Assembly (NCBI GenBank): GCA_963665925.1
Contig: OY762511.1
Coordinates: forward strand, 124,001 to 188,000
Direction: 5' to 3'
From: G963665925 sp963665925
Lineage (GTDB): Bacteria; Bacillota; Clostridia; Peptostreptococcales; Acidaminobacteraceae
DNA: 64,000 nucleotides
In this document: piece after piece, positions 1 to 7,525 of the stretch
How positions within the stretch are numbered: position 1 is the stretch's first letter
Layout: each line of letters starts with the position of its first letter
Translations under genes and position numbers: made by a program
Notes under the pieces: model-generated
Database searches by the model: none
What the model saw: only the letters and a program-made list of their open reading frames with translations
Told to the model about the DNA's origin: nothing

Positions 1-23
1 CGAATATGTGGCATTTTTTCCTC

Positions 24-1034
24 CTACTCAGCCGATGGCGTCTCCAGGGAAATTCCCTGTTCATTGAACCATCCTTTTATAACTTCAACTTTTTCCTTTA
101 CATCATCCAGATACCATGTCTTATATGTACCCTTCATAACACGAACAGGACCTTGATTGTAGGCAAGTGTTGCAAGTTCAATGTCATTGTTGAAACTGTC
201 CATCTGATCCCGTAGATATTTCACACCGTATTTGATACTCAGATGCGGATCAAAAAGCTGTTCACGCGAAAGTCCAAGTGCACGGCCTGTCGATTCCATA
301 ATCTGCATGAGTCCCAGCGCACCCTTATACTCACAGTTTTGATCGTACCAGCTCTCCTGCCACAGCATTGCTGCAATCCACAGCTCATCAACGTCGTACT
401 CCAGTGCTGCTTCCTTGATGTACTGGGCATACTCAGAGGCTTTTTCATAACTCAAATCTGCATTTTTCGTCATCATGAATTTGGACAGGCCATCATAATA
501 AGCCAACTCCGATTCAGAGGACTGGGCAAAATCAGCATCCGATGACTCCACACTCATCTGGAATCCCAGGAAGGGATGGTAAGCCGCAGCCCACCCGAGG
601 GTACTTAAAATTTCTTCCTTGAGTTCCAAATAAAGAATACCATTTGCTTCAATCATACAGCCTTCAATGCTATCATGGTCCATCCATTCAAGAGAAGCTG
701 CAGAGGATTGACCGTGAATTGCTGCATCTGACCAGCTGACCTCAGATGTTCTAAGATTATAGTTTCGATTTGTTGATGTATAAATTCTAAAAGAATTCTT
801 CTCACCATTCCATGAACTCAAAAATCCGAGTGTTCTCAGCGTCTGATAATCCAGGGGCATGTAGAGGCTGTCGCCGCTCTTTAAGAAAGGATACTGCAGT
901 CCGGAATTCGAGAAGCCATGGCCATCGATTACGGTCTGATTGCTGAAAACATTGAGCACAATCTCATCTGCGAATCCAAAGCTTGAAAATGTAAGACTAA
1001 GTGCCGCAAGCGCGGCAACAATTTTTCGTTTCAT
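24..1034 (-). CDS. Secreted lytic transglycosylase (SLT domain)
   Basis: Predicted to cleave peptidoglycan glycan strands outside the membrane. The ATG at 1034 is chosen because GGAGGAAG precedes it; the open frame extends upstream without a ribosome-binding site. The 336-residue product begins with a signal peptide (MKRKIVAALAALSLTFSS) ending near residue 22. Residues ~25-85 resemble the copper-amine-oxidase-N/stalk domain often found on clostridial wall proteins. The C-terminal ~125 residues form the SLT (GH23) domain: catalytic Glu in WQESWYD, GLMQIM, and AYNQGP in place of the usual AYNAGP. Family assignment is firm; the cellular role (wall turnover, germination or flagellar/pilus passage) cannot be told from sequence. 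It is divergently transcribed from adenosine deaminase. Confidence 0.88.
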   Translation of the reverse strand: MKRKIVAALAALSLTFSSFGFADEIVLNVFSNQTVIDGHGFSNSGLQYPFLKSGDSLYMPLDYQTLRTLGFLSSWNGEKNSFRIYTSTNRNYNLRTSEVSWSDAAIHGQSSAASLEWMDHDSIEGCMIEANGILYLELKEEILSTLGWAAAYHPFLGFQMSVESSDADFAQSSESELAYYDGLSKFMMTKNADLSYEKASEYAQYIKEAALEYDVDELWIAAMLWQESWYDQNCEYKGALGLMQIMESTGRALGLSREQLFDPHLSIKYGVKYLRDQMDSFNNDIELATLAYNQGPVRVMKGTYKTWYLDDVKEKVEVIKGWFNEQGISLETPSAE

Positions 1035-1247
1035 TGCTTCCTCCAATTTATCTTTCTTTACGAATCCAATTGCCGTTCGACTCCATACTAATTTTATACT
1101 ACTTGACCCTGATGATACTAGGTTCATGACAAATTTTAAATACTACAAGGATAGAATTTGGATATATTTAATATATATAGCTTCGTTTTTTTCCGAACGT
1201 TCGCTAAAATATGCCATTTCCTTCATATATTTTTGTCAAATACCCTC

Positions 1248-1276
1248 TTGGATTTTATCATAAATCAGTATATAAT
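1248..1276 (+). promoter_or_regulatory. Predicted sigma-A promoter of add
   Basis: TTGGAT (1248-1253), a 17-bp spacer and TATAAT (1271-1276). The predicted transcript would start about 24 nt before the add ATG, leaving no room for a leader riboswitch. Confidence 0.6.
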
Positions 1277-1306
1277 GGTTGCTAATTACTTTGAGGATGT
1301 GATTGT

Positions 1307-2317
1307 ATGACAAATTTAAAAGATCTACCGAAAATTGAACTTCACTGTCATCTGGATGGAAGTGTCCGCCCTTCTACTGTGCTTGAGCTCGCTCAGAAAA
1401 ATGGGGTCGCACTACCAACCTACAACCTTGAAGAACTCAAAACCTATTTACAGGTTCCAGATGACTGTCCTTCGCTCAAGGTCTATCTTGAACGATTCGC
1501 ACTGCCAAACGCGGTAATGCAGAGCCAAGACAATCTCTACAGAATCACTTCAGAGCTTATTGAGGATGTAGCCGCCGACGGTGTCAAATATATTGAAATC
1601 CGTTTTGCGCCAAGGCTGCACATGCAAGAGGGCCTCTCGTTTGATGAAATAGTCACGAGTGTTTTAAGAGCAATCCACGAAGCCCCTGAAAAACATGGCA
1701 TTTATGCCAATCTGATTCTGTGCTGTATGCGGCACGAAGATGTCAAGTACAGTATTGAGGTCGTCGAGGCAGGACGCAAATTTTTAGGCAAAGGTGTTGT
1801 AGCAATAGACCTGGCTGGAAATGAACATGAATTTCCACCGGAACTGCACAAGGCCGCATTTGACCTCGCGAAAGCGTATGGCTATCATATTACCGTTCAC
1901 GCTGGCGAAACCGGCATTGGCGAAAATGTGGAAAAGTCCATCAACCTGCTTCATGCAGAGCGCATTGGTCACGGACTCTTCTGTAAAGATGTTCCCACTT
2001 CATATGATCTTGTCAAGTCACACGCGATTCCCCTTGAACTATGCCCTGTCAGCAACTTGCACACAAAGGCAGTTCCCGAATACAGCGCACATCCATTTAA
2101 TGCGTTTTATGAGGACGGAATCCAGGTAACGCTTAACACAGATAATATGACAGTCTCGAATATCACACAAACAGATGAGTACGAGAATTTGGCAAAGTTC
2201 TTTGATTTTAATGAAGATAATTTCAAGCAGATTTATCTCAACAGTGTCGAAGCAGCATTTGCATCAAATGAAATAAAAATGCACCTTAAAGAGCTCATTA
2301 TGCAGTACTTCGCCTAA
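1307..2317 (+). CDS. add: Adenosine deaminase
   Basis: Deaminates adenosine or deoxyadenosine to inosine or deoxyinosine with a catalytic zinc in the cytoplasm (purine salvage). The 336-residue length is normal for bacterial Add. Metal and catalytic motifs are visible: HCHLDGS near residue 13, HAGE (catalytic Glu) near 201, the SNLHT segment, and NTDN near 278. The ATG at 1307 follows GAGGATGTGATT. It is a single gene with its own promoter and a strong terminator immediately downstream. Together with guanine deaminase at 7.5-8.8 kb it indicates use of exogenous purines. Aminodeoxyfutalosine deaminase is a relative, but the length and motifs fit Add. Confidence 0.93.
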   Translation: MTNLKDLPKIELHCHLDGSVRPSTVLELAQKNGVALPTYNLEELKTYLQVPDDCPSLKVYLERFALPNAVMQSQDNLYRITSELIEDVAADGVKYIEIRFAPRLHMQEGLSFDEIVTSVLRAIHEAPEKHGIYANLILCCMRHEDVKYSIEVVEAGRKFLGKGVVAIDLAGNEHEFPPELHKAAFDLAKAYGYHITVHAGETGIGENVEKSINLLHAERIGHGLFCKDVPTSYDLVKSHAIPLELCPVSNLHTKAVPEYSAHPFNAFYEDGIQVTLNTDNMTVSNITQTDEYENLAKFFDFNEDNFKQIYLNSVEAAFASNEIKMHLKELIMQYFA

Positions 2318-2319
2318 AC

Positions 2320-2368
2320 AAAATCCCCTTTTTGGATAATATCGTGTATCCAAAAGGGGATTTTTTGC
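2320..2368 (+). terminator. Rho-independent terminator after add
   Basis: AATCCCCTTTTTGGATA and TATCCAAAAGGGGATT arms separated by a short loop and followed by a T run. Confidence 0.85.
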
Positions 2369-2454
2369 AGTGTTCCATAAAAAGTTGAAGGGATTATTCA
2401 AAAGATGTTGAATATTTAGAAATTGACAAGCTTATATTAAGGAGTGAAAAAAAT

Positions 2455-4071
2455 ATGAAACGTCGCAGTATTATTCCCCGGTTGGTTCTCATATTTGCTG
2501 TCAATGGTATAATTACCGCATTTGCTCTGGCAGCACTTAAGGACCAGCCTTTCTATGTTTCACCTATTGCAGCAGCCCTTCTTGGACAGCTTGGCATGCT
2601 GCTCAGCATCACATTGATTCGTAATCAGTTTTCACTAGTGCTGAAGCACGTTGAAGCCGTATCAGCAGGTCATGTCACTGCAAAGCTCTCTCATAAGGTC
2701 TACAAGGAGTTTGAAATCCTTGGTGCGTCGATCGACGCCATGAGCAAGGACATGAAAATCATGATTGGCAAGATGCTCATGGTCAGTGAGAAGCTTGCAA
2801 AATCCATTGGCAGCATCCGCGAAACGGGAAACCAGCTTGCAGTCTCCTTTGAGAATGTGGCAGAGAATGTGACTGATATTGCTGGCTCGATTGATGATAT
2901 CTCCAGCAGCGCTCAGACAACCCATAATGATGCTGCACACATGGTCAGTGGTATCAATCGTATTGCAGAGCTTTCGGAGGAACTGAGAACCTACTCCACC
3001 GATATGGGGCAGGCCATCCAGATCAATGCAGATAACTCCATGAAAATCATTGAGATCCTCAAGGAGGGGTCTGAAGAGAATCTGAGTATCTCCAAAGATG
3101 TGCATGACCTCAAAAAATCAATGGTCAGCATCGAAGAAATCATTCAGATTATTACTTCCATAAGCGAACAGACCAATCTTCTCGCCCTCAACGCTTCCAT
3201 AGAAGCTGCACGAGCAGGTGATGCTGGCCGTGGATTCGCAGTCGTTGCAGAGGAGGTTCGCAAGCTGGCTGAACAGTCCAGCGAATCTACTGAAAATATT
3301 AAGAATATCATTAATTCTGTGTCTGAAAAAACGGAGTCCATCTCGAATAGAATTGAGCAGCTTGTCGATGATTCAAAGAACAGCATCGAGTTCGCGGACA
3401 ACTCCAACCATATGCTGAATGAGGTGAATACAACTGTTTCAAGAACTACCGATTCAGTGAATGATATCAGCGCACTCTGTCAGACTCAGCTAAAGACAAC
3501 CAATCAGATATTCAGTCTTGTTGAAGGGGTGACTACAAGCTCACAGGATGTTACTGCAAACGTTGAAGAAGCCGCAGCACTCACCCAGGAGCAAAGTGCG
3601 AGCATCAGCGGGATGTCCAATTCGCTCGAAGGCATACACGGCATTTCTGGCGAACTTATGGAAATCGTTGATGACTACAAGCAGGGCCTCAAGGTGGATG
3701 CTAAAACCCTGTCGCAAATCGAGCAAACGACTAAGGCAATGCAGACCTATATTGACAGCAAGCGTCTCACTGCACTTGACGATATTACGGCTGAAGATCT
3801 TCATAGCTTTGTAAAGGGCAATGAAAACTATGAGTTTGGTGCACTGCTCAATGCAAATGGGATAGGCATTCGATTCTCTGACTTGAGCATGAAGGGAAAA
3901 ACGATTGATGTTTCCTATAGGCCTTTCTTTACAGATGTTCAAGATGGCAGCACCCATAAGTCAGAACCATACATTTCCCAAATCACCAATGAATTTTGTA
4001 TTACCGCTTCAATTCCCATATGGATTGATGGTGCAATTACCGGTGTTTTTGTAATCGATTCAACAATTTAG
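2455..4071 (+). CDS. Methyl-accepting chemotaxis protein with C-terminal PDC/Cache-like domain
   Basis: Chemoreceptor that would signal through CheA/CheW. The 538-residue protein has two N-terminal membrane segments (residues ~8-27 and ~37-55) with almost no extracytoplasmic loop. A HAMP-like linker follows, then a long cytoplasmic coiled-coil signalling domain with the hairpin-tip sequence QTNLLALNASIEAARAG. Unusually, about 100 residues follow the signalling domain. They have the look of a single Cache/PDC sensor (YRPFFTDVQDG, SEPYIS, FCITASIPIW, GVFVIDSTI). The sensor would therefore be cytoplasmic and C-terminal, so the receptor probably reads an internal signal. The start is set by AAGGAGTG ahead of ATG. 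Confidence 0.88.
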   Translation: MKRRSIIPRLVLIFAVNGIITAFALAALKDQPFYVSPIAAALLGQLGMLLSITLIRNQFSLVLKHVEAVSAGHVTAKLSHKVYKEFEILGASIDAMSKDMKIMIGKMLMVSEKLAKSIGSIRETGNQLAVSFENVAENVTDIAGSIDDISSSAQTTHNDAAHMVSGINRIAELSEELRTYSTDMGQAIQINADNSMKIIEILKEGSEENLSISKDVHDLKKSMVSIEEIIQIITSISEQTNLLALNASIEAARAGDAGRGFAVVAEEVRKLAEQSSESTENIKNIINSVSEKTESISNRIEQLVDDSKNSIEFADNSNHMLNEVNTTVSRTTDSVNDISALCQTQLKTTNQIFSLVEGVTTSSQDVTANVEEAAALTQEQSASISGMSNSLEGIHGISGELMEIVDDYKQGLKVDAKTLSQIEQTTKAMQTYIDSKRLTALDDITAEDLHSFVKGNENYEFGALLNANGIGIRFSDLSMKGKTIDVSYRPFFTDVQDGSTHKSEPYISQITNEFCITASIPIWIDGAITGVFVIDSTI

Positions 4072-4123
4072 CAGGCTTGTTCAGCATTCGAGTTGTTTAA
4101 TTAAATATTTGGGTCGCTCATTA

Positions 4124-4180
4124 AGAAACTTGGAGTTTTCGTATAAAACATGCGATGTGTCTCCAAGTTTCTGCTATAAT
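4124..4180 (+). promoter_or_regulatory. Inverted repeat and extended -10 promoter upstream of the CofE-like gene
   Basis: A perfect 12-bp inverted repeat (AGAAACTTGGAG at 4124-4135, CTCCAAGTTTCT at 4161-4172) lies just upstream of an extended -10 element TGCTATAAT (4172-4180). No T run follows, so an operator is more likely than a terminator. The regulator is unknown. Confidence 0.45.
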
Positions 4181-4216
4181 ATTATGTAACATATTCAGAA
4201 AGATTGGAGGCCCTCC

Positions 4217-4906
4217 ATGGCGCGTAAAGAAAAGAAACCTCATATAGAATTTGATAATAAGAAATATCTTCGAATTCCAATAAAAACACATGTCGTAATG
4301 CACGGTGACAAACTGCAGGACATCGTTAATAAGTATGCCGCAGATCAGCTGGAAGACGGTGACATTCTGTTCATTTCTGAAAAGATTGTTGCGATTACAC
4401 AAGGTCGTGCTTTGCCGCTTAAAGAAATCAATCCGCGCCCACTCGCTCGCCTGCTGTCAAATCATGTTACTAAAACACCTGCGGGTATTGGTCTTGGAAT
4501 GCCTGAGACTATGGAAATGGCGCTCCGCGAATGCGGTATTCCAAGAATACTGTTCGCAGCTGCATGCAGCGCTTTGACGCGTCCATTCGGTCGCCGCGGC
4601 ATGTTCTACGAAATTGCTGGCTACCGCGCGCAGTCTATAGATGGACCGACGCCAAACACGCTGCCGCCTTACAATCAATACGTTGTACTCGGCCCAGACA
4701 AACCTGATCAGGTTGCAACAGAGATTGGCAGCTTTCTCAAGTGCGATGTCGCTATTGTTGATATCAATGATATTGATGGTGTAATTTTGGGTATTTCAAG
4801 CCACACGATGAGTCGTGAAAAGATCAAACGTATTCTGAAAGACAATCCGCTTGGTCAGAACCATGAGCAGACACCACTTGGAATTATTAGAGAAATCAAG
4901 GAATAA
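4217..4906 (+). CDS. CofE-like coenzyme F420-0:L-glutamate ligase family protein
   Basis: The 229-residue protein matches the F420_ligase (CofE) fold throughout: the N-terminal VVMHGDKL and GDILFISEKIVAITQGR segment, the ALRECGIPRILFAAACSALTR stretch, and a C-terminal VAIVDINDIDGVILG segment resembling the GTP/metal site. True CofE adds glutamates to F420-0. Firmicutes that lack F420 synthesis often carry such homologues, and no other cof gene is present here, so the substrate is unknown. ATG 4217 follows TTGGAGG. The gene stands alone between a putative operator and a terminator. Confidence 0.75.
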   Translation: MARKEKKPHIEFDNKKYLRIPIKTHVVMHGDKLQDIVNKYAADQLEDGDILFISEKIVAITQGRALPLKEINPRPLARLLSNHVTKTPAGIGLGMPETMEMALRECGIPRILFAAACSALTRPFGRRGMFYEIAGYRAQSIDGPTPNTLPPYNQYVVLGPDKPDQVATEIGSFLKCDVAIVDINDIDGVILGISSHTMSREKIKRILKDNPLGQNHEQTPLGIIREIKE

Positions 4907-4908
4907 TC

Positions 4909-4949
4909 TAAAAAGACTGTCCGGCAAATGCCTGACAGTCTTTATATTT
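4909..4949 (+). terminator. Terminator after the CofE-like gene
   Basis: AAAGACTGTC and GACAGTCTTT arms with a short loop and a T-rich tail; it also separates the convergent radical-SAM gene. Confidence 0.8.
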
Positions 4950-4966
4950 TGTGCCTTCTCACCTGG

Positions 4967-5899
4967 CTAGCAGTCCTTTTCTTGAAACAGCCGCCCCTGC
5001 CATGTGTTGAGTTCCTTCAGGCGTTTATCAATGCCATTGAGTACCGCCCGCTTACGAAGCGGCCACCGCGGCGCAACAAGCGTCTCTTTTGCGCCATCGC
5101 CAGTGAGTCTGTGAACCACTATATTCGGGGCAAGATTTTCAAGGATCTGCACTGTAATCTCTATATACGCTTCCATTTCCAAAATTTCAAAAGCTTCGCT
5201 TTCAAAATTGGCATGAAGTGTCGTACCTTCTATCACATGCAGCAGGTGGATTTTGATACCATCTATCCCCATACAGGATAGGTAACGCACTGTCTGCAAA
5301 ATGTCCTCAGTTGATTCCCCAGGCAAGCCGACAATGATATGAACGACCGTTTCAATATGTCTGTCTTTCAGATTCTTTAGAGCGTTTTCAAAAACACTCA
5401 GCTCATAGCCGCGGTTCATCCACCGTGCCGAACGTGCATGAATGGTCTGAAGACCCAGTTCAACCCACAGATGGGTTTTGTCATTCAAGCCTTCAAGCAC
5501 ATCCAGTATGGGCATATCGAGACAATCGGGACGGGTTGCAATGGCCACGCCGCACACCGCTTCGTCTTCAAGGGCACTTAAGTAGAGCTTCTCCAGTTTC
5601 TTCGGATCGCCATATGTATTTGTATAGCTTTGAAAATAGGCCATATACTTGTTTACAGGCCATTTCGAGCGCTGTACTTCTTTCTGCGCTTTGATTTGCT
5701 CCTGTATGGAACTGGATGGACAGCCTGCAAATGTTCCCGATCCGTCCTCTGAGCAAAAAATACAGCCGCCTGTGCTCAGCGACCCGTCCCTGTTCGGGCA
5801 AGTCAGGCCAGCACTGAGCGAAAGTTTGCCCACTTTCTCTCCATGTCTGCTTCTTAAATATGTATTTAAGGCGTAGTACCGCTTGTCATTCCATCTCAC
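4967..5899 (-). CDS. TIGR01212-type radical SAM protein (YtqA-like)
   Basis: Radical-SAM enzyme of the family that includes Bacillus YtqA; the reaction is not known with certainty. The [4Fe-4S]/SAM cysteines are in TCPNRDG and GGCIFC (C-x11-C-x2-C). This is followed by VAIATRPDCL, VELGLQTIH and HIIVGLPGES, typical barrel strands. The preferred start is GTG at 5899: GGAGGA lies 7 nt upstream (5912-5907), and family members begin near the R-W-N-D-K-R-Y sequence. A longer ATG at 5914 lacks a ribosome-binding site and overlaps that GGAGGA. Product 310 residues. It lies downstream of the hairpin-repeat array on the same strand. Confidence 0.85.
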   Translation of the reverse strand: MRWNDKRYYALNTYLRSRHGEKVGKLSLSAGLTCPNRDGSLSTGGCIFCSEDGSGTFAGCPSSSIQEQIKAQKEVQRSKWPVNKYMAYFQSYTNTYGDPKKLEKLYLSALEDEAVCGVAIATRPDCLDMPILDVLEGLNDKTHLWVELGLQTIHARSARWMNRGYELSVFENALKNLKDRHIETVVHIIVGLPGESTEDILQTVRYLSCMGIDGIKIHLLHVIEGTTLHANFESEAFEILEMEAYIEITVQILENLAPNIVVHRLTGDGAKETLVAPRWPLRKRAVLNGIDKRLKELNTWQGRLFQEKDC

Positions 5900-5964
5900 G
5901 CTATAATCCTCCATATGATTTTCATAGTCATTTTACCGCATCTGACGCCTATAGTCGAACTCAT

Positions 5965-6191
5965 GAAGACTTCGATTGCACCTATCATCAGTCCTCTTTG
6001 TACCAAATTGGCAGGGCAACCTTCGATTGCCCATGTCATCATTCCTCTTTGTACCAAATTGGCAGGGCAATCTTCGATTGCCCATGTCGCCATTCCTCTT
6101 TGTACCAAATTGGCAGGGCAATCTTCGATTGCCCATGTCGCCATTCCTCTTTGTACCAAATTGGCAGGGCAATCTTCGATTGCCCATGTCG
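5965..6191 (-). repeat. Array of four 51-bp tandem repeats plus a decayed fifth, each with a hairpin
   Basis: Period exactly 51 bp. Each minus-strand unit begins CGACATG, continues with GGGCAATC-GAA-GATTGCCC (8-bp stem, 3-nt loop) and then CTGCCAATTTGG. Units are at 6191-6141, 6140-6090, 6089-6039 and 6038-5988, with a degenerate remnant at about 5987-5965. The 6038-5988 unit has GGTTGCCC instead of GATTGCCC, which keeps pairing as a wobble. Because 51 is a multiple of three, several frames stay open across the array; these are not genes. A related CGACATG hairpin occurs at 17905 and 18034. Confidence 0.9.
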
Positions 6192-6207
6192 CTCAGGCGC
6201 GCCATAT

Positions 6208-6271
6208 ACGCATATACATGGAGTCTTCAACTTTTGTGCGCGCACAAGTTGAAGACTCCATGTATATGCGT
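6208..6271. repeat. Long near-perfect palindrome, copy A of a compound hairpin element
   Basis: Arms 6208-6240 and 6241-6271 are complementary over about 31 bp with two unpaired T residues and essentially no loop. Read on the minus strand, the palindrome is flanked by CAAAGAAATGCA and TATATGGCG. The same boundaries flank an unrelated palindrome at 17826-17889. The 51-bp array follows directly in this orientation. Confidence 0.85.
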
Positions 6272-6292
6272 GCATTTCTTTGCCTTTTCCGG

Positions 6293-6326
6293 AAAAAAAG
6301 GGGCACCTGCATGGGGGCGCAGATGC
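6293..6326 (-). terminator. Terminator of the c-di-GMP-regulated receiver gene
   Basis: On the minus strand GGCATCTGC and GCAGGTGCC pair (one G-U) around a C-rich loop, followed by CCTTTTTTT. Confidence 0.75.
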
Positions 6327-6358
6327 CTAATAATGGTGTGATTCGAATATGAATCCTG

Positions 6359-6718
6359 TTAGCGTTTATCAATTTTCGACAAGACGTCTTTAATCTTGTC
6401 AGGCCGAAAGGGTTTCACAATAAAATCTTTAACACCCTTTATGATAGCCTCTTTTACATAACTTGCGTGTCCCATGGAGGAACACATTACAATTTTGGCA
6501 TTTGAATCAATCGCCATGATGGCGTCAATTGCCTCTAGGCCGCCCATTACTGGCATGACCATATCTATCATTACCAAATCTGGATAATGTCGCATGTAAG
6601 CATCAATTGCTTCCTGTCCGTTCTCTGCTTCAGCTATGACCTCATGGCCCAGTGCCTCCACATTCGTTCTCAACAACCCGCGCATGAATTTTGAATCATC
6701 CGCAATCAGAATCTTCAT
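6359..6718 (-). CDS. Single-domain response regulator (CheY-like) under c-di-GMP riboswitch control
   Basis: A 119-residue receiver with no output domain. Visible residues are DD at 7-8, the phospho-acceptor Asp52 in MIDMVMP, the switch Ser in MCSSMG and Lys in VKPF. The start MKILIADD is chosen by homology; its ribosome-binding site (GTGGGCG) is weak, and the frame continues upstream into the riboswitch expression platform. It is transcribed alone from a promoter near 6902-6930 through a c-di-GMP-I aptamer and a terminator. The protein level should therefore follow c-di-GMP and link the sessile/motile switch to chemotaxis or to a kinase such as those at 9.2-11.4 or 40-54 kb. The cognate kinase is not identifiable from sequence. 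Confidence 0.88.
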   Translation of the reverse strand: MKILIADDSKFMRGLLRTNVEALGHEVIAEAENGQEAIDAYMRHYPDLVMIDMVMPVMGGLEAIDAIMAIDSNAKIVMCSSMGHASYVKEAIIKGVKDFIVKPFRPDKIKDVLSKIDKR

Positions 6719-6743
6719 TTTACTACGCCCACTTTCATTTTTG

Positions 6744-6777
6744 CAAAATAAAGGCGCTGGGAATCCCCCAGACGCCT
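6744..6777 (-). terminator. Riboswitch expression-platform terminator
   Basis: Minus-strand hairpin AGGCGTCTGGG / CCCAGCGCCT followed by TTATTTT, placed between the c-di-GMP-I aptamer and the receiver gene. Confidence 0.75.
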
Positions 6778-6783
6778 GAATCA

Positions 6784-6872
6784 ACACCTATAACATGATT
6801 CGGCAGCCTGGCGATCATAGAATAATTCCCTTAGATCCATGGCTTTGCGGCCCTGCTTTTCAACAGGTGTGC
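6784..6872 (-). ncRNA. Cyclic di-GMP-I (GEMM) riboswitch aptamer
   Basis: The minus strand carries the class-I c-di-GMP aptamer signature: CCGCAAAGCCATGGATCTAA, then GATCGCCAGGCTGCCGA. A closing stem is formed by ACACCT (6870-6865) with AGGTGT (6789-6784). The order GCAAAGCCA, GGRTCTAAG, GCCAGG-TGCC matches the RF01051 family as I know it. It sits downstream of a promoter and directly upstream of a terminator and a CheY-like gene. Confidence 0.88.
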
Positions 6873-6901
6873 TAGTATCGTCATCTCTGTTCACAAATAC
6901 A

Positions 6902-6930
6902 AGTTTAGCGAATAGTCATTAAAAATGCAA
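6902..6930 (-). promoter_or_regulatory. Promoter of the riboswitch-receiver transcript
   Basis: Minus strand TTGCAT (6930-6925), 17-bp spacer, TAAACT (6907-6902). The predicted start is about 25 nt upstream of the aptamer. Confidence 0.5.
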
Positions 6931-6971
6931 GTTCGCATTTCAAATTAGGACTTAAGACGCATCACTGTATT

Positions 6972-7346
6972 TCATTTTACTCTATTTCCACATTTAGGGC
7001 AATAGTCAAAATCCTCTTGCATTGGATTCCCGCATTTCGAACAGAGATTAAATGCTGTATTGAATTGGCGCTTATCAACCGGCTCTATGTCCCAATAAGT
7101 AAGCTTGCTGAAATCACCGCCATATTTATCTTCACTTTCAGGTTTAACAGTATAATGGGTTCCACAAGCTGCACACTTCACAGCATGGCGGAAATGCCAT
7201 TTCCAGACTGGTAAAAAGAACAGATGAAAATATCGATAATGCGTAATAACCGAAAATCCTCTTTCACCGCTACAGTTATGACATGGAAGCGTCTGAACAT
7301 ACTCTTTGACAGCTTCCTTTTCTTGAATACCCATTATCAAGAACAT
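6972..7346 (-). CDS. Zinc-ribbon protein with two zinc-binding sites
   Basis: Small protein of 124 residues containing CHNC (near residue 22), CAAC (near 58) and a C-terminal zinc ribbon CSKCGNP...CPKCGNRVK. A central hydrophobic/aromatic stretch (HLFFLPVWKWHF) may associate with membrane. The first pair of Cys motifs could form a treble-clef-like site. ATG 7346 is preferred: AGAGG lies 7 nt before it, and the alternative GTG at 7352 is too close to the ribosome-binding site. A third ATG (MGIQEK) is possible. It is a recurrent clostridial hypothetical; no function can be assigned. Confidence 0.7.
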   Translation of the reverse strand: MFLIMGIQEKEAVKEYVQTLPCHNCSGERGFSVITHYRYFHLFFLPVWKWHFRHAVKCAACGTHYTVKPESEDKYGGDFSKLTYWDIEPVDKRQFNTAFNLCSKCGNPMQEDFDYCPKCGNRVK

Positions 7347-7479
7347 AAACACACCTCTGACCTTTTCAAAATGACATTATTATTCTAATACAAGTATATC
7401 AGAATTTTTTTATGGATACATGAGAATTGATTCATTAGTTTTCCATAATAATGAAACCAATCATTTTCATACAGCAATA

Positions 7480-7508
7480 AGGGGCCCGGCACACATGCCG
7501 AACCCCTC
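7480..7508 (-). terminator. Terminator after guanine deaminase
   Basis: Minus-strand AGGGGTTCGGCA pairs with TGCCGGGCCCCT (two G-U pairs); the T tract is poor. Confidence 0.55.
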
Positions 7509-7525
7509 ATAAATTATGAGTCTTC

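Noticed and set aside
2370..2455. Sigma-D/FliA promoter of the first MCP
   Set aside because: No convincing TAAA-N15-GCCGATAT pattern.
5860..6352. Several overlapping open frames (70-145 codons) with 17-residue repeats on both strands, and possible CRISPR array
   Set aside because: Open only because the DNA repeat is 51 bp (a multiple of three). Units are contiguous without spacers, so not CRISPR.
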